DNA of 64,000 nt from Onchocerca lupi (Eukaryota; Nematoda; Chromadorea; Rhabditida; Onchocercidae). Within the stretch, counting starts at the first letter, position 1. Each line of letters starts with the position of its first letter. Position numbers and translations under genes: made by a program. The DNA is taken from NCBI GenBank assembly GCA_028564675.1, contig JAOVVO010000150.1, forward strand, positions 1-64,000. Reading direction: 5' to 3'. Below the pieces are notes generated by a model, which worked only from the letters and a program-made list of their open reading frames with translations, had not been told where the DNA came from and did not search any database. This document shows positions 41,313-54,800 of this stretch, one piece after another.

Positions 41313-42764
41313 TTCGACAACTGTGATTTTTGTAGTATTTCAAAGTCATTTTTGTTCCCGCAATAACGATTATTTCATTTCATGAAGATTCAAAATTATT
41401 AATGGTGGTAGTAATAACAGTAACAATAATATGGGAAACTGATGGAAAAAGATTTTCGAGAACTTTTTTTTTTGTTCATGCTCTTCAAAAAAAAAAAAAA
41501 AAAAGTCCATAACATCATTTCTTTAAAGCTCTTCTTGTACACATTCGGTACTTTTCACAAAGAAAAACAAAATTTTGCAGTCATCAGTTGATCTGTAACA
41601 TACATAGCAATTTCATAACGATATCGCTGATTTCGACGTAAATTTTTAGTGATTTCCGGTGTAGTATCATTTTTTCTGTGAACTTTCAGAGACAAAACGC
41701 ATTTTATCGATTAAATTTAAAAAAAAATAAATAAATTTTAAAATTTGGAAAAAAAAGGAAAAAGATTTGGTTGAAAAATGAATTTCGTTCTTTAATTATA
41801 AGATCATGATATATTTGGCTTTCTTTTTTTTTTCCACTTCTTTTGTTGGGGATACACGAACAGATCCATAATTATTCATTTTAAAAATGTGTCTATAATG
41901 ATGATTTAATAATGGATATGAAGTTGAAATTTCTTATTTCTAGTTGATCCTGTACACATGAAAATTTCCTGTAAACTAACGATACTGAACTGATAAATCG
42001 AAACAATGATCGCATTACAAATTATTACAAGTAATGATCGCATTACAAAGAAATTTCATCTTCTCTATAGTTATGTGAGATAATCTATCGCCAAATGAAG
42101 ATCAACACATATTGCCAAGCATTTTGCTCTGTATTGAATAGCACTAATTCTAAAAGCATGTTAACTGACCAGTAAATGGATTACGCTTTGGAATTCTTTC
42201 ACAAACATCGAAGGTGAGCCGTATGCATAAAATTTCGTTCTCATACAATAGCCATGGTAAATATTCTTCTCTGAAATATAACAGAATTGAAATTTATAAA
42301 TAGAAGTCTAAATCACTTAAGAAGGCAAATCTTCCTGTAAAATGTCTTTTTTTTTTTTTTTTTCAAAATCAAATGGTCTGACCGAAAAGTGGAAATTTGT
42401 AAAAATTAATTTTTGGAATCATTAAATTGAAACAGTCTTCTAAATATAATTTTAGTGAGAAAATGTTTCGAAATACTTGAAAACAAAGTGTCGAAATAAT
42501 CATTAATAGACATGCATAATGAGATTGTGGAAGAGCTCGAAGCCAGTGAAAAGCAATTCGAGCAGTTGATTTCATAGGTAAAGGAATACGATCTCAGCTG
42601 ACATTTTTACTTGTTTCGACAAGTTCAGTAAGATAACAGTGTTTGCGGTATGGTTATATTTCTGGAGAACATCGCTTTATTTTTTTATAAGCATAATTCA
42701 TTTGCTATTTCACTTCTTGAAGTTAATTTCTACATTGCGATTTCTCGGTTATTGATGTAGTACT
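41313..42764. other. Convergent spacer, with possible unplaced exons at 42190-42600
   Basis: Mostly AT-rich 3' flanks of two convergent genes. On the - strand, segments near 42595-42475 and 42260-42180 stay open in more than one frame and have splice-like ends. On the + strand, 42176-42212 reads as an open stretch with a gtgagc donor. None matches a family I know. Confidence 0.35.
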
Positions 42765-45700
42765 TTACCTATGCCATATATTTTTTCGATGATTGGTATA
42801 CCATAGTCGAAATTCCTCGAACTGTTCGCTGTTAATATTCCAAGTTTTCCTCCTTTCTTCCAACTCTTTTCGTATGGTTTCTTCAATTAACGCCTCTTTA
42901 ATTCGTTTTCTCTCAGCAATTTTACCTGTTGCGTTTGCAGCCAAACGTAATTTTGCCACTACGGTACCCTATATAGGGAAGAGAAATAAGTACATTGAAA
43001 AAAACTCGGCAAGAAAGTTTCTTACTAGTGAAATTGGCGATTTTTACAATGAAAGAGAATTTATATAAAAAAGTAAGTCACTTCTGAAATATAAGTATAA
43101 AGCAATAAGGTCACAGTTAAACAACTTTTGAAATAATCAGTAAGATATCAAGGTCATTTAGTACAAATCAGACAAGATTAAAAAATCTCGGTAATCTGGG
43201 AAAATTTATCTGTGTAGCTTTTTGTTCATAAAAAGACTATGATTGTTTGAACAACCGAAGAAAATTTCACAATCATTCATACCCTCATGCGCTAACAAAG
43301 GCTCTCTCTTGTATCAACAAGCGAGGTTGGATGCTTCGTTTCGCGTCTTTAAAATTTCCCTTTATTAATTATTCCCTTTTTTCATATTGATAAATCCATC
43401 TTTAAACTTGCTTTATTGATATTATTGATTTGTAATTGTTGTGCGTCTTGTCTTGTTATCAAATTTTTGTAAAAAAGGTTTAATTATCCAAGTTTGAGAT
43501 CCGGTTGTGCTGCAAATCAACTTTCCCGACAGTGATATTGTTCAAATTACTCACCTCAGTCATCTAATAGTTGCCTTTGATTCGAATATTGAAGGGAAAG
43601 TTTATTTCAATAAGACGACCAGAGATAGAAATGTAAAAAAAAAAGGCTAGCTTATTTGTGAGTTTGAAAAATTGAACGAATAATAGAAAGCTTACATATC
43701 CAATTTGTTGCAAAGAAGAAAATGCTGCTCGATAGTTGGAAAATTTTTCATCTTGAAAGAAATCAAACTGGCAATCACCGTTACTATCAAAAGCAGACCA
43801 GTCATTGAAGCAAAATTCCTTCCTAAATTATAAGCAATAATTTTTTTTTTGTAATTTTTGTTAATTTAAAATTAAATCATCCAGCTTCCCACATAATTTC
43901 TGGGTGGGATTAGCTGAATTATCTATAATATGAGATAAGCTGAGATGTTCGAGAAGGAAATTGAGTATATACAAAGAAAATGCATTATCCGTTAACCGGA
44001 AGGCAACTTGAGTAGTATGCCGGCCACTGCAAAATTCGATGCGAGAATGGATCAGTCCAGAAGAACGATTGATTGGGTGGCAATCATGCAGGTGAAGGAA
44101 GTTGTAATAATTTCGGATGCATACTTACCTGAAGGTATAGAATCCTGGATATTTTGGACAACTAATTCCTTTTAGTTGATTCGTCAATGCCGAATTTTCA
44201 CGTCCTGATTGCAAGTGATGCAAACTTTCGCAAATGTCACAGTAGTAGCTGACAAAGAAATATTATACAGGAAAATTCTATTTATTTTATATTTTAATAA
44301 AATGATAAATGATAGATTGTTGATGGTATATAAAGTGTTTTAATTATTGTCAGAAACGTACATAATATTTCAATACTTATGATATATTCTCTTTACATGA
44401 GAACGACGCCAGTCTTGACTGATAAAATTAGGTTAACTTCATTTAGAACATTTTAAAAAAAGTTTAAGTTTACGGACAAAAAAATGAATTCATGCTATAG
44501 ATAATTGATTTTGCATCTGCATTATATAATAGTACGAATCATATATGTAGAAATACCTATTTTACGACGGTTTCCTAGATTCTTGAAAATATTTCTAGCA
44601 ATAAAAAATCCTGTCATGATTAGTAGCTTTTTAGCAGTTGAAGTCTTTCTCATGAAATCTTTTCGATATCTGTCTCAGTATCAAGACCTTATTCTTCCTG
44701 AATCAGTTGCATTATCTCTTATTTTTTTATTTTTTGCATATAAAAATATTGTTAGCCAACAAAATGGCTACTAAACTATTATCTTTTGATTGCAAGAAAA
44801 ATTACTATCATTTCGTTCTATTTTCTTCAATTATTAACATAAAAGCAAGCAAGTGTTATCTTCTACATTAAAACTGTTCAAATTTTGAAAATTAAACATT
44901 TTAAAAAGTTTAGAAAATTGCATCTAAATAATTTCTAGTACTAGATATTCGTAGCAGTTCGATGTTAAAAAAAAAGTACACCAATTACCAGTTATTCCCA
45001 TAACCATCACATCCATTGTTGCTAGCATTTTGACATTTCAAATCTGCGAAATCCTTCAAATTCCACCACTGATATTCAATTTTCGCAAAGAAACTGTTAT
45101 TGATTGCATCATGATTATCTAGCACTCGAATATTTTTTATTTCAATATTGAAACAGCCGGGAAGTTTCACTACTTTCGGACGAATGATTACTTGTCGTGG
45201 ATCCACTTCTATTACCTTTTTGGTTCCCGGTCGAGCTAAAAATGAATTATTCTAAATTTTTAATTCCACTTTTTCATACAAGTGACATTAGATCTTAAAG
45301 GAAATATTCACTTCCTTTTCTATATTTATATATTATTCTCAGAAGGTTTTATCATATCTCCTAGTGTTGCTAATGAATGTACAAAAGTTATTTTGAATCA
45401 TGAAATTTTACGCAAATCTCTTCAAAATATAAATAATTCGAAATTTACAAAGTGTTTGAATTGGCCAATTAGCTAGTTGTTCGAACTTATTGATTGGTTT
45501 AACTTCAACTTCTACAATCTTTAACAAAGATATACTTTTTAGTAATAATTTAAAACAAAAAATGAATATGCACCGTAATCAAATAGAATGCTAAATGATG
45601 GTGTCCTTGCAAGATATTATCACTATCCACTATGAATAATAATTATTCAGTCTGTTTCTTCTTTATTAGAACTTTTCAATTTGGGAAATTTATGTTTATT

Positions 45701-47504
45701 GAAATTACACGATAAAATTACTTGTGTCATATATACTATTATTAGACCGATTCTCATACTGTTATTGTTTATTGTTGATAAAAGCGACTGTTAATGTTAA
45801 ACAGTATTACCTTACTATTATGTTGCACTATATTATCCGACTATTATTGATATTATTGCTGTCGTATTTGATATGTTATGATTATCACATCTGTTAACAC
45901 TGATATGTTATTCTTATCACATCTATTTTCGTCATCGCTAAAAACTTTGTCTGCTATTGTTATTGTTGTTGCATCCACGAATGTTGCAGTTGTTGTATAA
46001 TCAATTTCTTGCTATTCTTTGATGAATTCGTTCTATTGAAAGGGAATGGAACGATTGATTAGTGTTAAATACATAGAGGGCAAAGTATTAAAAATGAACC
46101 GGATAATGGCTACGATAAATGGGAATGGATGTGTAAACCGGTCGTTTATTCAGGGTGATTCATATATTCAAGCCCCAATTAAAAATCTGCGCACAACTTT
46201 CTCTCCCATCTATCGATAGTTAAAAACGAATTTATGATCCGCAAAATATAAAAATGTTTATGCCATACAAAAATAATTCCTCACTTTCCTTTTCACTTTT
46301 CAAAATTTATTGGAAAATGATCATAGCTGTAAAAATCATGAAGTGATGAATTTAATGAGCATTTTTAGATTTCTCCAACAGTCATTTAATTAAATGATGA
46401 TTTGATGACCACTGAAGTATTTCTAATTGAGTAAGATGAGTTGACTATTTATGTCATATTACATCTTTAAGCAGAGTCAAGTATAGAAGAAAGAAGAATA
46501 ATGTCCTAAATATTTGAGAATTGGGAAACTATCCTATCTGATTGTTTATTCACGCTAAAATTACGATCTCTCTACTTTTCAACAGAAAAGATCAGTTTTT
46601 AACAGAATGAAAGCGAAGTTAAAGAAAATTTTTAAAAAGCTTTAACAAATCATAATAATCCAGAAGGAAACTTACAACAGCTAGCATCAGCTTTGCCAGG
46701 AATTAACCAGATATTTGGTAGTGAACATTGGGAAGTTTTGTTCTTAACGGTTGTTGCATCTGTCATTTGTTGATAACGCTCCTGACAATTCCGATCCAAA
46801 ATATTACAAGCAAGTTGCTGACTATTCACAAGTAATATTAATTGGTGTGGAAAGAGTGGCAAAAGAAAACAAATGGTAATAGTAATAGTAAATTGTTGCG
46901 ATATGAATGATATTGGTAGAATAGGTGATAACGATGATAATAATGATGGTGATAATGAAAACATCAGAAATTCTATATCTTTTGTGAAATTATGCAAATA
47001 ATAAAATATTAATAGCAGAAAAAAATAGACGAATAAAATTAATTCTGAAATAAATTCTCTGATCAAAACGTATATGTTTCCGATTATCGAAATAGCAATC
47101 TTCTTTGTTGGAAATTTAGAAACAAACGAATTAAGAAAGTAAGCAATTTAGTAAATAATATTAAAAACAATGACAATTGTAATAGTATGGAAAATAAGAA
47201 TTGTTTACTAATTTGTTTTGACTAGCTCCTTTGTTTATGACCTCCGCAGTCTATGAATTAATTAGTACAGTATTGGCGCTAATGACAATAGTGATGATCG
47301 ATCGGTTTAACCGGCAGCAAAATTAATGATAATTGTAGTAATGATGATTATGATAATGATATGATGGTTGATAATGATGAAAAGTTGTTGTGGGAAATAG
47401 TTTTGAAGATAATTATGATGATAACGATTTATCCTTGAAGATGATTCGAGAAAAAAGACTAAAATTATAGTGCTTACCGCAACTGCCGGATTTACCATTA
47501 ATAT
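42765..47504 (-). CDS. Unrecognised, probably secreted cysteine-rich protein
   Basis: I do not recognise the family. Well-supported exons are 46817-46676, 45235-44989, 44248-44129, 43822-43696 and 42968-42765; phases close over 279 codons to a TAA. A 5' exon at 47504-47478 joins in phase 0 and reads ILMVNPAVA, like the end of a signal peptide before QLACNILDRNC. The initiating exon was not found, and ATG 47498 is an alternative start. The protein has many cysteines in the first two thirds (CNNGCDG-type and CYYCDIC clusters) and three N-glycosylation sequons (NKTS, NASN, NATG). It ends in a charged helix (IAERKRIKEALIEETIRKEL). Sequons and cysteines argue for the secretory pathway. An ag|gtaaag donor overlaps the stop, so an isoform with further 3' exons is possible. 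Confidence 0.7.
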
Positions 47505-48863
47505 CTGTATAAATACGACAAGCAAATTTTGGTAGGAAGATTATTTCAATTGAATGTTATAATACCACCCATACACAATACTTGCATTCACGCCCACACA
47601 AATTTCAAATCATAAATCATCATTTACCTGAGTAATAGCACGATTCGTGCTCTAAACCAGTATTTCTAGTGATATGATTATTATTTTTTCCATTTATTTA
47701 TATATTTATTTGTTTATTTAGTTACTTACATTGAAGTCGAATGTAACTCGTAGAAAAGTTTGAATTGACACTTTCTGATATGATAAGAAATGCACAATTT
47801 CTGCTTATAATAGTATTTGAAAACAAAAATCTAAACACCAATTTTGAATATAGAGAGGTACAAGTTTGATTTTATTTAGTTGAAACTGTTTTAAGTTGAA
47901 ACTTAAAATTGATTTCATTTATTGGAAATTTTTAGAAAACCTGGAAAGTCATTCTAATTTAAACAAAAATTAATATCGGAAACATCAAAATTGCTTAATG
48001 CGACTTTTTTGTAGCAAAAATTTCAGATGCAATCGTCCTGAATCTCATTCTTTCATTCTGATTATTAGCAGAACTACCGAAATGAATATATCCTACTGTA
48101 ATTCTCACAGAAGACCGCATATGAAGCGATTGGTATTACCGTATTGTTATGATTAATGATTTACAACTTCAAGGAAGATTGATTTTCCGACGTAAAATAA
48201 TTTCTGGGATTTATAAAATCATTGGATAACAATATTTGACATTTCCCCTTACTCTGTGTTTTAATATCACTTTGCTCTAAATTACTTGTAAAAATTAATG
48301 CAAATATTATTCATTTATTTGCAAATTTCGGTCTTTTGATTGAAATTTCTTTTATATTTTAATTATTTTGAAAGCATAGCATGCAAATACGACAATTATA
48401 TCTTTATATTACATTCATAACAATTTTGACTTCTGTTGTTACTATTGCAATTGTTATTGATTTTGTTTCCTTATCAAACTTTCCTTATCAGTGACTTCAT
48501 TTATCACTTGTTGATGAGCTTTGTGTAATATCTGGATTGATTGACGGCAACTTAAATTATTTTTCATATTTTACGGAAAAACAGAAATCATTTTTTATCA
48601 TTTAAATATATTCCATCAAAAGAAGATTCGTTAAATAATAGAACAGGAAGGATTCTAACTCATTTCTGTTTTGACTATTTATTCTCTCATATTCTTATCG
48701 TTATTTCGGCACTAAATCTTTCTTTATCCCATGAATAACAGAAAGAAAAAAAAGGCAATTTTTCATAATATTTTTAAAATATTGATAGTGAAGTGAAAAA
48801 AGTGAAATGAAGCATAAAATATACAATGAATATTTCAAATTTAATTCTTAATTTTTCTTCCAA
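47505..48863. other. Spacer upstream of the cysteine-rich gene
   Basis: AT-rich DNA between two genes on the - strand. It should contain the SLC26 3' UTR and the missing first exon or promoter of the cysteine-rich gene. I could not place either, and no other gene is seen. Confidence 0.5.
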
Positions 48864-51800
48864 TTAAAGCAACAAACAAACCATAATTTTGCTTGGAACG
48901 GCCTCAACACTACCACCAAATCGAATATCCTGTTGTTGTTCATACTGTGCTTGGGCAACAGCATCTTGCAACGATACAAACATGTAACTTTTCGGCACGT
49001 GCTCATAGAAGTGCGAATATTCAAACATTTGCCGTACCGCCACTTAAATATATTTATGATTTTGTACACTTATAGTGAAATATATCCATATTATCATTTT
49101 TTGGACACCAGAAGATCTATTTTCGGATACTATCACCTGTTTTAAAATAATTTCTAGCAATCAGGAAACAATCATTTCGAAATAACAATTCAAATTATTA
49201 GTTGAATGATAATTCATTCAACACCGATACAATTTTTTTCCTATTATTTCCAGTAAAAATGATTAAAATAACTGATATTTTTAATTATCTTCAGCATAAT
49301 TATAGTTATTACAAACTTTCACTCCCTTGGGAACTGTATCATTTGGATTTATTACTGTAGAAATGGAAACCTTTACAACAAGCGAAAAATACAGTAATGT
49401 TGATGGCTTTATATTCGGCATGTGCTCGTGCTAATGCATCAACACCCATCAAATCGATATATGGAAATGATGAGCAATCAACGATGATATGTGTTAATTG
49501 GATCAGATCTTCTGCTTCCTTATTCACTTCAACATCGCCTTTTGATGGATGGATGGAGTGTCGCCGTACTGTCAACTCTAAAAACAATTTGTTTCAGAGG
49601 GAAATGTTACAAAAAATTTCAATATTTTGAAATAAAGAAAGCAAAATTCGAAAATTGAAGTGATACGCCATTCGTTAATTTGGAAAAATTAACTTAAGGA
49701 AAGTGTGGAAAAGTTGATATGCAAAAAAAGATTGGAGAAAGTGATTATCTTGTCGAATGAATAAATAAGTATAAATAAATGTATTAAAATTGGAATATTG
49801 TAAATAAATTAAGCAAATAAATAAGTGAAAGAATTTAAGATGAATATATTATTAAGCAAATAAGATAGAACATGCTCAAGCTTTATCCAATAAACTTACG
49901 AATTTCTTCATCTCTATCGATAATTTCATTCTTTTTACTGATATTATCATCTGCAACTTTCTTCTTTTCATCAACCGTTTGCTTAAGCTTTGCCACAATA
50001 TTTAATGGATCGAGGCCTGTTGCGCTAAAATAAAATAACAAAATAAATCAAAAATTAAAAAAAAAATTTTAACTCTTTCCATTTGACATTATTAGTAAAT
50101 AATAAGCAAGTAGATAGGAAAGTAAATAATCAAGTTAAACATTATAAGAAGGTGAATAGATGATTGAGATTTCAGAGTGTTGCAATTTTAATTGTTTCAA
50201 CAGCAATAAAAATGATTTGCAATTTTATTCCTTCATTCTTGTCCTTCAAAGTCTGTTGCAGTCAGTTAGAAATTAGAAATTTTTTTGCTAAATTTAAATA
50301 AACAATATAAAAGAAAGACTAAACCTATGCATGCTTGATAAGAATAATTCAGCATTTGCAAAATACAATGGTGCATCGAATCGGAATACCTTGATACCTG
50401 AAATTTCCATAGCTGCACGATAATGACCGATACCTTTGAAGTCCGATGTTCCCGGAATACGCCCCATACACGTGCTTTCTGCCCTGAATTATTTCTTTTA
50501 TGTTTCAAATTTTTGGTTTGAAAAACTTTTAGAAAGTTTAATTTAAATCTGAAACTTTTTGGTCTATTATAAAATGTAAAACAAAAAAGATTTCATAAAA
50601 CGATCAAAGAATAAGACGTCGTCGGACGTGATCTGACACAAGAGTTGAAAAATAATATTTTGAAGAGTTAAATGTTGACCTTTCATCGCACTAAGCTTTT
50701 TTCAATTTAATTTAGAGAACCTTTTGATAATGATGAAATGAATATCGAAATATGGCGCCTTTACTTTCGCTTTTTAAATATATTAATGAATCAAAACGAT
50801 AGTTAAATTATTAGCTGGAGAATAATGGAATCATCGAAAACTTTTATAAATTTCATAACTTCACAATAAATTTTACGAAATTAAACTTAACACAATATTA
50901 ATTTCAATACATACATACCATTGTGATCGTAATACGACGGTAAGAAGAGCGAAAACAATGCCAATTGCAAGACCAATATTAATATTTATTAGAACAACTG
51001 CTGTGAATGTTACCAAAAATATGAACTAAAAAATAAACATTTGGAAATAAAAATAAATGGAAATCAAATTTTTTTAAAGTTTCAATTACACAATTTTTGC
51101 AATGTTTTCTGTTTTTCTCATTTTTCTTGTTTAAATTGTATTAATAATCTTAGCTATTAAAATGAACATATTGAAAGCGTTAAGAAATCATTTAAAGTGA
51201 GTAATAGAGTGAAATTTCGATTAAAATCCAGAAAAATCCTAGAAATTTCGGAATTTTTTTTTAGCTTATTAAACTAACAAAATCAACAGTTGATTCTCGG
51301 AAAAGTATTCGTGACCAGCATATCTTCATATATAATTCTTTCATAGCAATCACAACAATGCATGATAATATCGTCTAAAAATATTTACTTATTTACCCAT
51401 TCAGTTGTTCGTATATTTTCTATTCTAATTTTATATTCCAATTTTCAGTATGATGATACATCTGTTCGTTATAAATATAAAAAATTGATTGTAAATAGTT
51501 ACGATTGAAAATTTACACTCACTTCCTATTTCTTCTTTTTTAAAAGAATTATAATATTTGTATATCGAAATTTAAACTGTGAAATTTCATTTTATCGGTT
51601 TTTCCATCTGTCATTTTTGCATTTCTGTACTTTTTTAAGTAATACCGATATATTATTGCTTCATACCTTAGGCAAATATTTAAATAAAGGTGCAGCTCCG
51701 AATGCAATGATTAATAATATTATTACTACAACCAATGTTGTTAACTGAAAAAAGATAAATTTAATTCCAAAATAGCGCGAATGATGGCAGATGCTTGCGA

Positions 51801-54800
51801 AAAGTCAAATTTCAAAATTCGTTGTAAACAAAAATTTATTCATTTAATTTTATTAAGATAAAGTATGCTCGAGATATAAAGTGGAATAATTTAAATGTTC
51901 TGTGAATATTTTGCAAGCGTACGATCGAAATGATCAAATTATATAGCAGAGAATTTCTAGAAAAACATTTCGTTCAAACCGTAATTTTCATCAATCCGAA
52001 AATAAGAAATTCAGTAATCTCCGTTTTAGCTTTTCTGATCCAATCTGTTTTCATGAATATTTTTACCTGCGACTTTGACCCCAATTTTGCACTTATTATT
52101 GTCCTACTTAAGGATGAACCGCCAGCAAAACAACCAAAAAATGATGCGACAATATGCATAGTACCCAATGCCAGCCATTCCTTTTAAAAGTTATCAGGAA
52201 AATTGAAATTTAATAAATTAAAAAAATTATATTAAAAAAATATATAATTACGGAAGTTAAGGAAAACGCATTCAATAATAATTAGTGATTTATGAAATCG
52301 AAATAATTCAACGAAGAATTATTAACCGTTAAAAATCATGTTGATATTTCAAAAATTACGAAAAACAATGAGCATTTTGTCAATGAGGAGAGTAAATTGA
52401 ATTGATTGCTTTAAGGAATAATTTTTTCAGTTTAATAGCCAAATGACGTTCCAAAAGAAACAATTTACCTGATTAACGTTAATTTGATAGTTATATTCTT
52501 TCGCAGTTAGTTTTGCGAGTGCAATATGTATAACAAATGATACAATTGCAATTGAAAAAGCAGAAAAAATGATTTCTCCGGTTTTGCCGAAATCCGGAAG
52601 AAATGGTGCACGCATTCCGGCATCAATATCGCCAACAATATGTAAATGTAAATCTAATGTTGTTTCAGTTGCAAGGTAGCATAAGACGATAGAAAATATT
52701 ACCTGCGAAAGAATAATTAATTAGGAAAAAAAAGATTCAATTAATTTTTCAATTTTCTAATTTTCAATTACTGCCATAAACAGAAAAATTTGAATTTTTT
52801 TGCTAAATTAGAAGCAGTCGAGTTTTAAACATTTTGCTGTTTTTTTACATCTAATTCATGAAATCCTCACATTAAAACTTTAAAGTAGTATTTGAAACTA
52901 GAAATTTTCGTTTTTCCTCATTTTTTGCGGAACAATTGAATGAAATAGTCCTGAGACTTCTTGAATAATCAATATAAATCTATCATCATATAACTGCAGG
53001 CCGAACAAAACTAATGTTTTTAAATCATCTGTTAATTTCACAAGAAATTAAAGATTGTTTTAAACCATCCAGTTTATAGATAGTTACTCAAGTAATAAAA
53101 TGAATATATTTCAATCGTTGAAAAGAAGCAGTGATTTACCAGTAAGAATTCCATTGGAAATTTAGTTTTCATCCAAGGTTTAAGAACCGGATCAATGATT
53201 AATTTCGATATCAACAAGCAGAGAATACAAATAACGGTACAAAGGAATGTGTGAATTTGAAGTGTACGAATATTCCGAAGAAAACAAATCGTGAACTGAA
53301 GCACAGAAGGATGAATTATCCTCCTTTTTCAAGTAACTCTCATAAATACTGCAATATTCCGGGCATGCATTAGCTGCGTCCATAATCATACGTATCTGCG
53401 TACACGTATATATGATATATGTTATATGTATAAATGTGAGTTTACGTACGCTCATATGAGAGATTAATATTCAGAAGATTATGATAAAGATGATGATAAA
53501 TAAGACAGTAATTGCGTGCTTGAATAAAATCTTTACAAGATTGGCTTCGCAATCCATGAAATTTACAGTATCACAAAATTATTAATATTTTTGAAATTAT
53601 GACTGGTATATTTGAGATGATGTTATGATATCAATTTAAGGTATTTTGATTGATTGAGAAAAATAATGCAATAATGAAGCAAGACGAATAAATGAAATCA
53701 ATCATTAATTAAATAAAAAAAATGATATTCTGCTTGAATGTCATTCGCAACTTTGCAGTATAATTTTGAAAGCAAAAATGCATATTTCAGCAAAAATTTT
53801 GGAATTGAAAAAGTTACTCGAATGATTCCAAACATTTCGGATGTATGTGGCACATTCCTGACACCTGTCATTGTTTGAATTTGACTGACGAAGACATGCA
53901 CCGCTGCACCAGCTGTCAACCCCTCCACTAACTGATCAGATAACCAGACAGCTAATAAGCCAGCATGTAAAAATCCCAAGATAACCTTGAAAGCATTTTA
54001 TATTTTAGATTAGAAAATCATGAAACCCAAAAATTCCAATAGTTATTTTCTAAAATAAAAAAATTCGTGAGAAATAGGAAAAAATTAAAAAGATTCTATC
54101 GATGACCTGTATAACACCGACGAAAAATGCAATCAATGATGATAGTTGAATGGCTTTTTCGGCATCCGGTTTCTGAGTGATTTCGGAGCAACAAAGCCGA
54201 TCCGTTTCATTATATATCTGCCCTGATTCAGTTACTGATTGCTCAATTACTGATCCAACCATCATGGCAACAATTGCAAAGGCACCTGGAAAATTCGTCT
54301 CATTTTATTCTCTTTCATTGAAATATTGAAAATTAAATGAGTTGAAAGCTAGGAAATGAAGTAATTAAATTTTACGATTCGGAGATGTAAATTATCTAGA
54401 TTAGATGATCATAACCGGTAGATGCATGTCGTGAAGTTCCAAGAAATATATAAATCAATGGTCCTACGATACCCGTATAAATACCATATATCGGCGGTGT
54501 GCCAACCATTAGACCATATGCGAGGCCTAGAAATGATGATCTCTACGCCAAAGGTCAACTATTTGCTTAGTTTTATGTTTTATAGTATCATTTTTAAGTG
54601 GCGGCATGAGCAGTTTGAAAACAATAAATAAATAAAGTGAAATTGATGAAAATGAACCTTGCGGGATATAAATAATAGATATCATAATGCCGCTGACAAC
54701 ATCTCTCAATAAATCTTCATGCCAATTATATGCTGGAAGCCAACCTATGATCGGTAATCGACTCTGAATTTCATTCACTTGTTTGATAATAAATTCATTT

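Noticed and set aside
44505..44774. 89-codon + strand open frame in an intron of the cysteine-rich gene
   Set aside because: Hydrophobic, AT-driven composition, with no splice context and no family resemblance; probably chance.
47307..47470. Open frame rich in His and Ile repeats
   Set aside because: A translation of degenerate TGATAA-type simple sequence, not a gene.
53296..53455. Open frame reading MIMDAANACPEYCSIYESYL next to an SLC26 exon
   Set aside because: It is out of frame with the transporter. Joining 53818 directly to the ttcag acceptor at 53295 gives the correct family length, so this is intron.
54764..54778. Extension of an SLC26 exon to an upstream ATG (MNEIQ)
   Set aside because: It needs a phase that the previous exon does not provide. 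The acceptor at 54764-54766 restores the frame.
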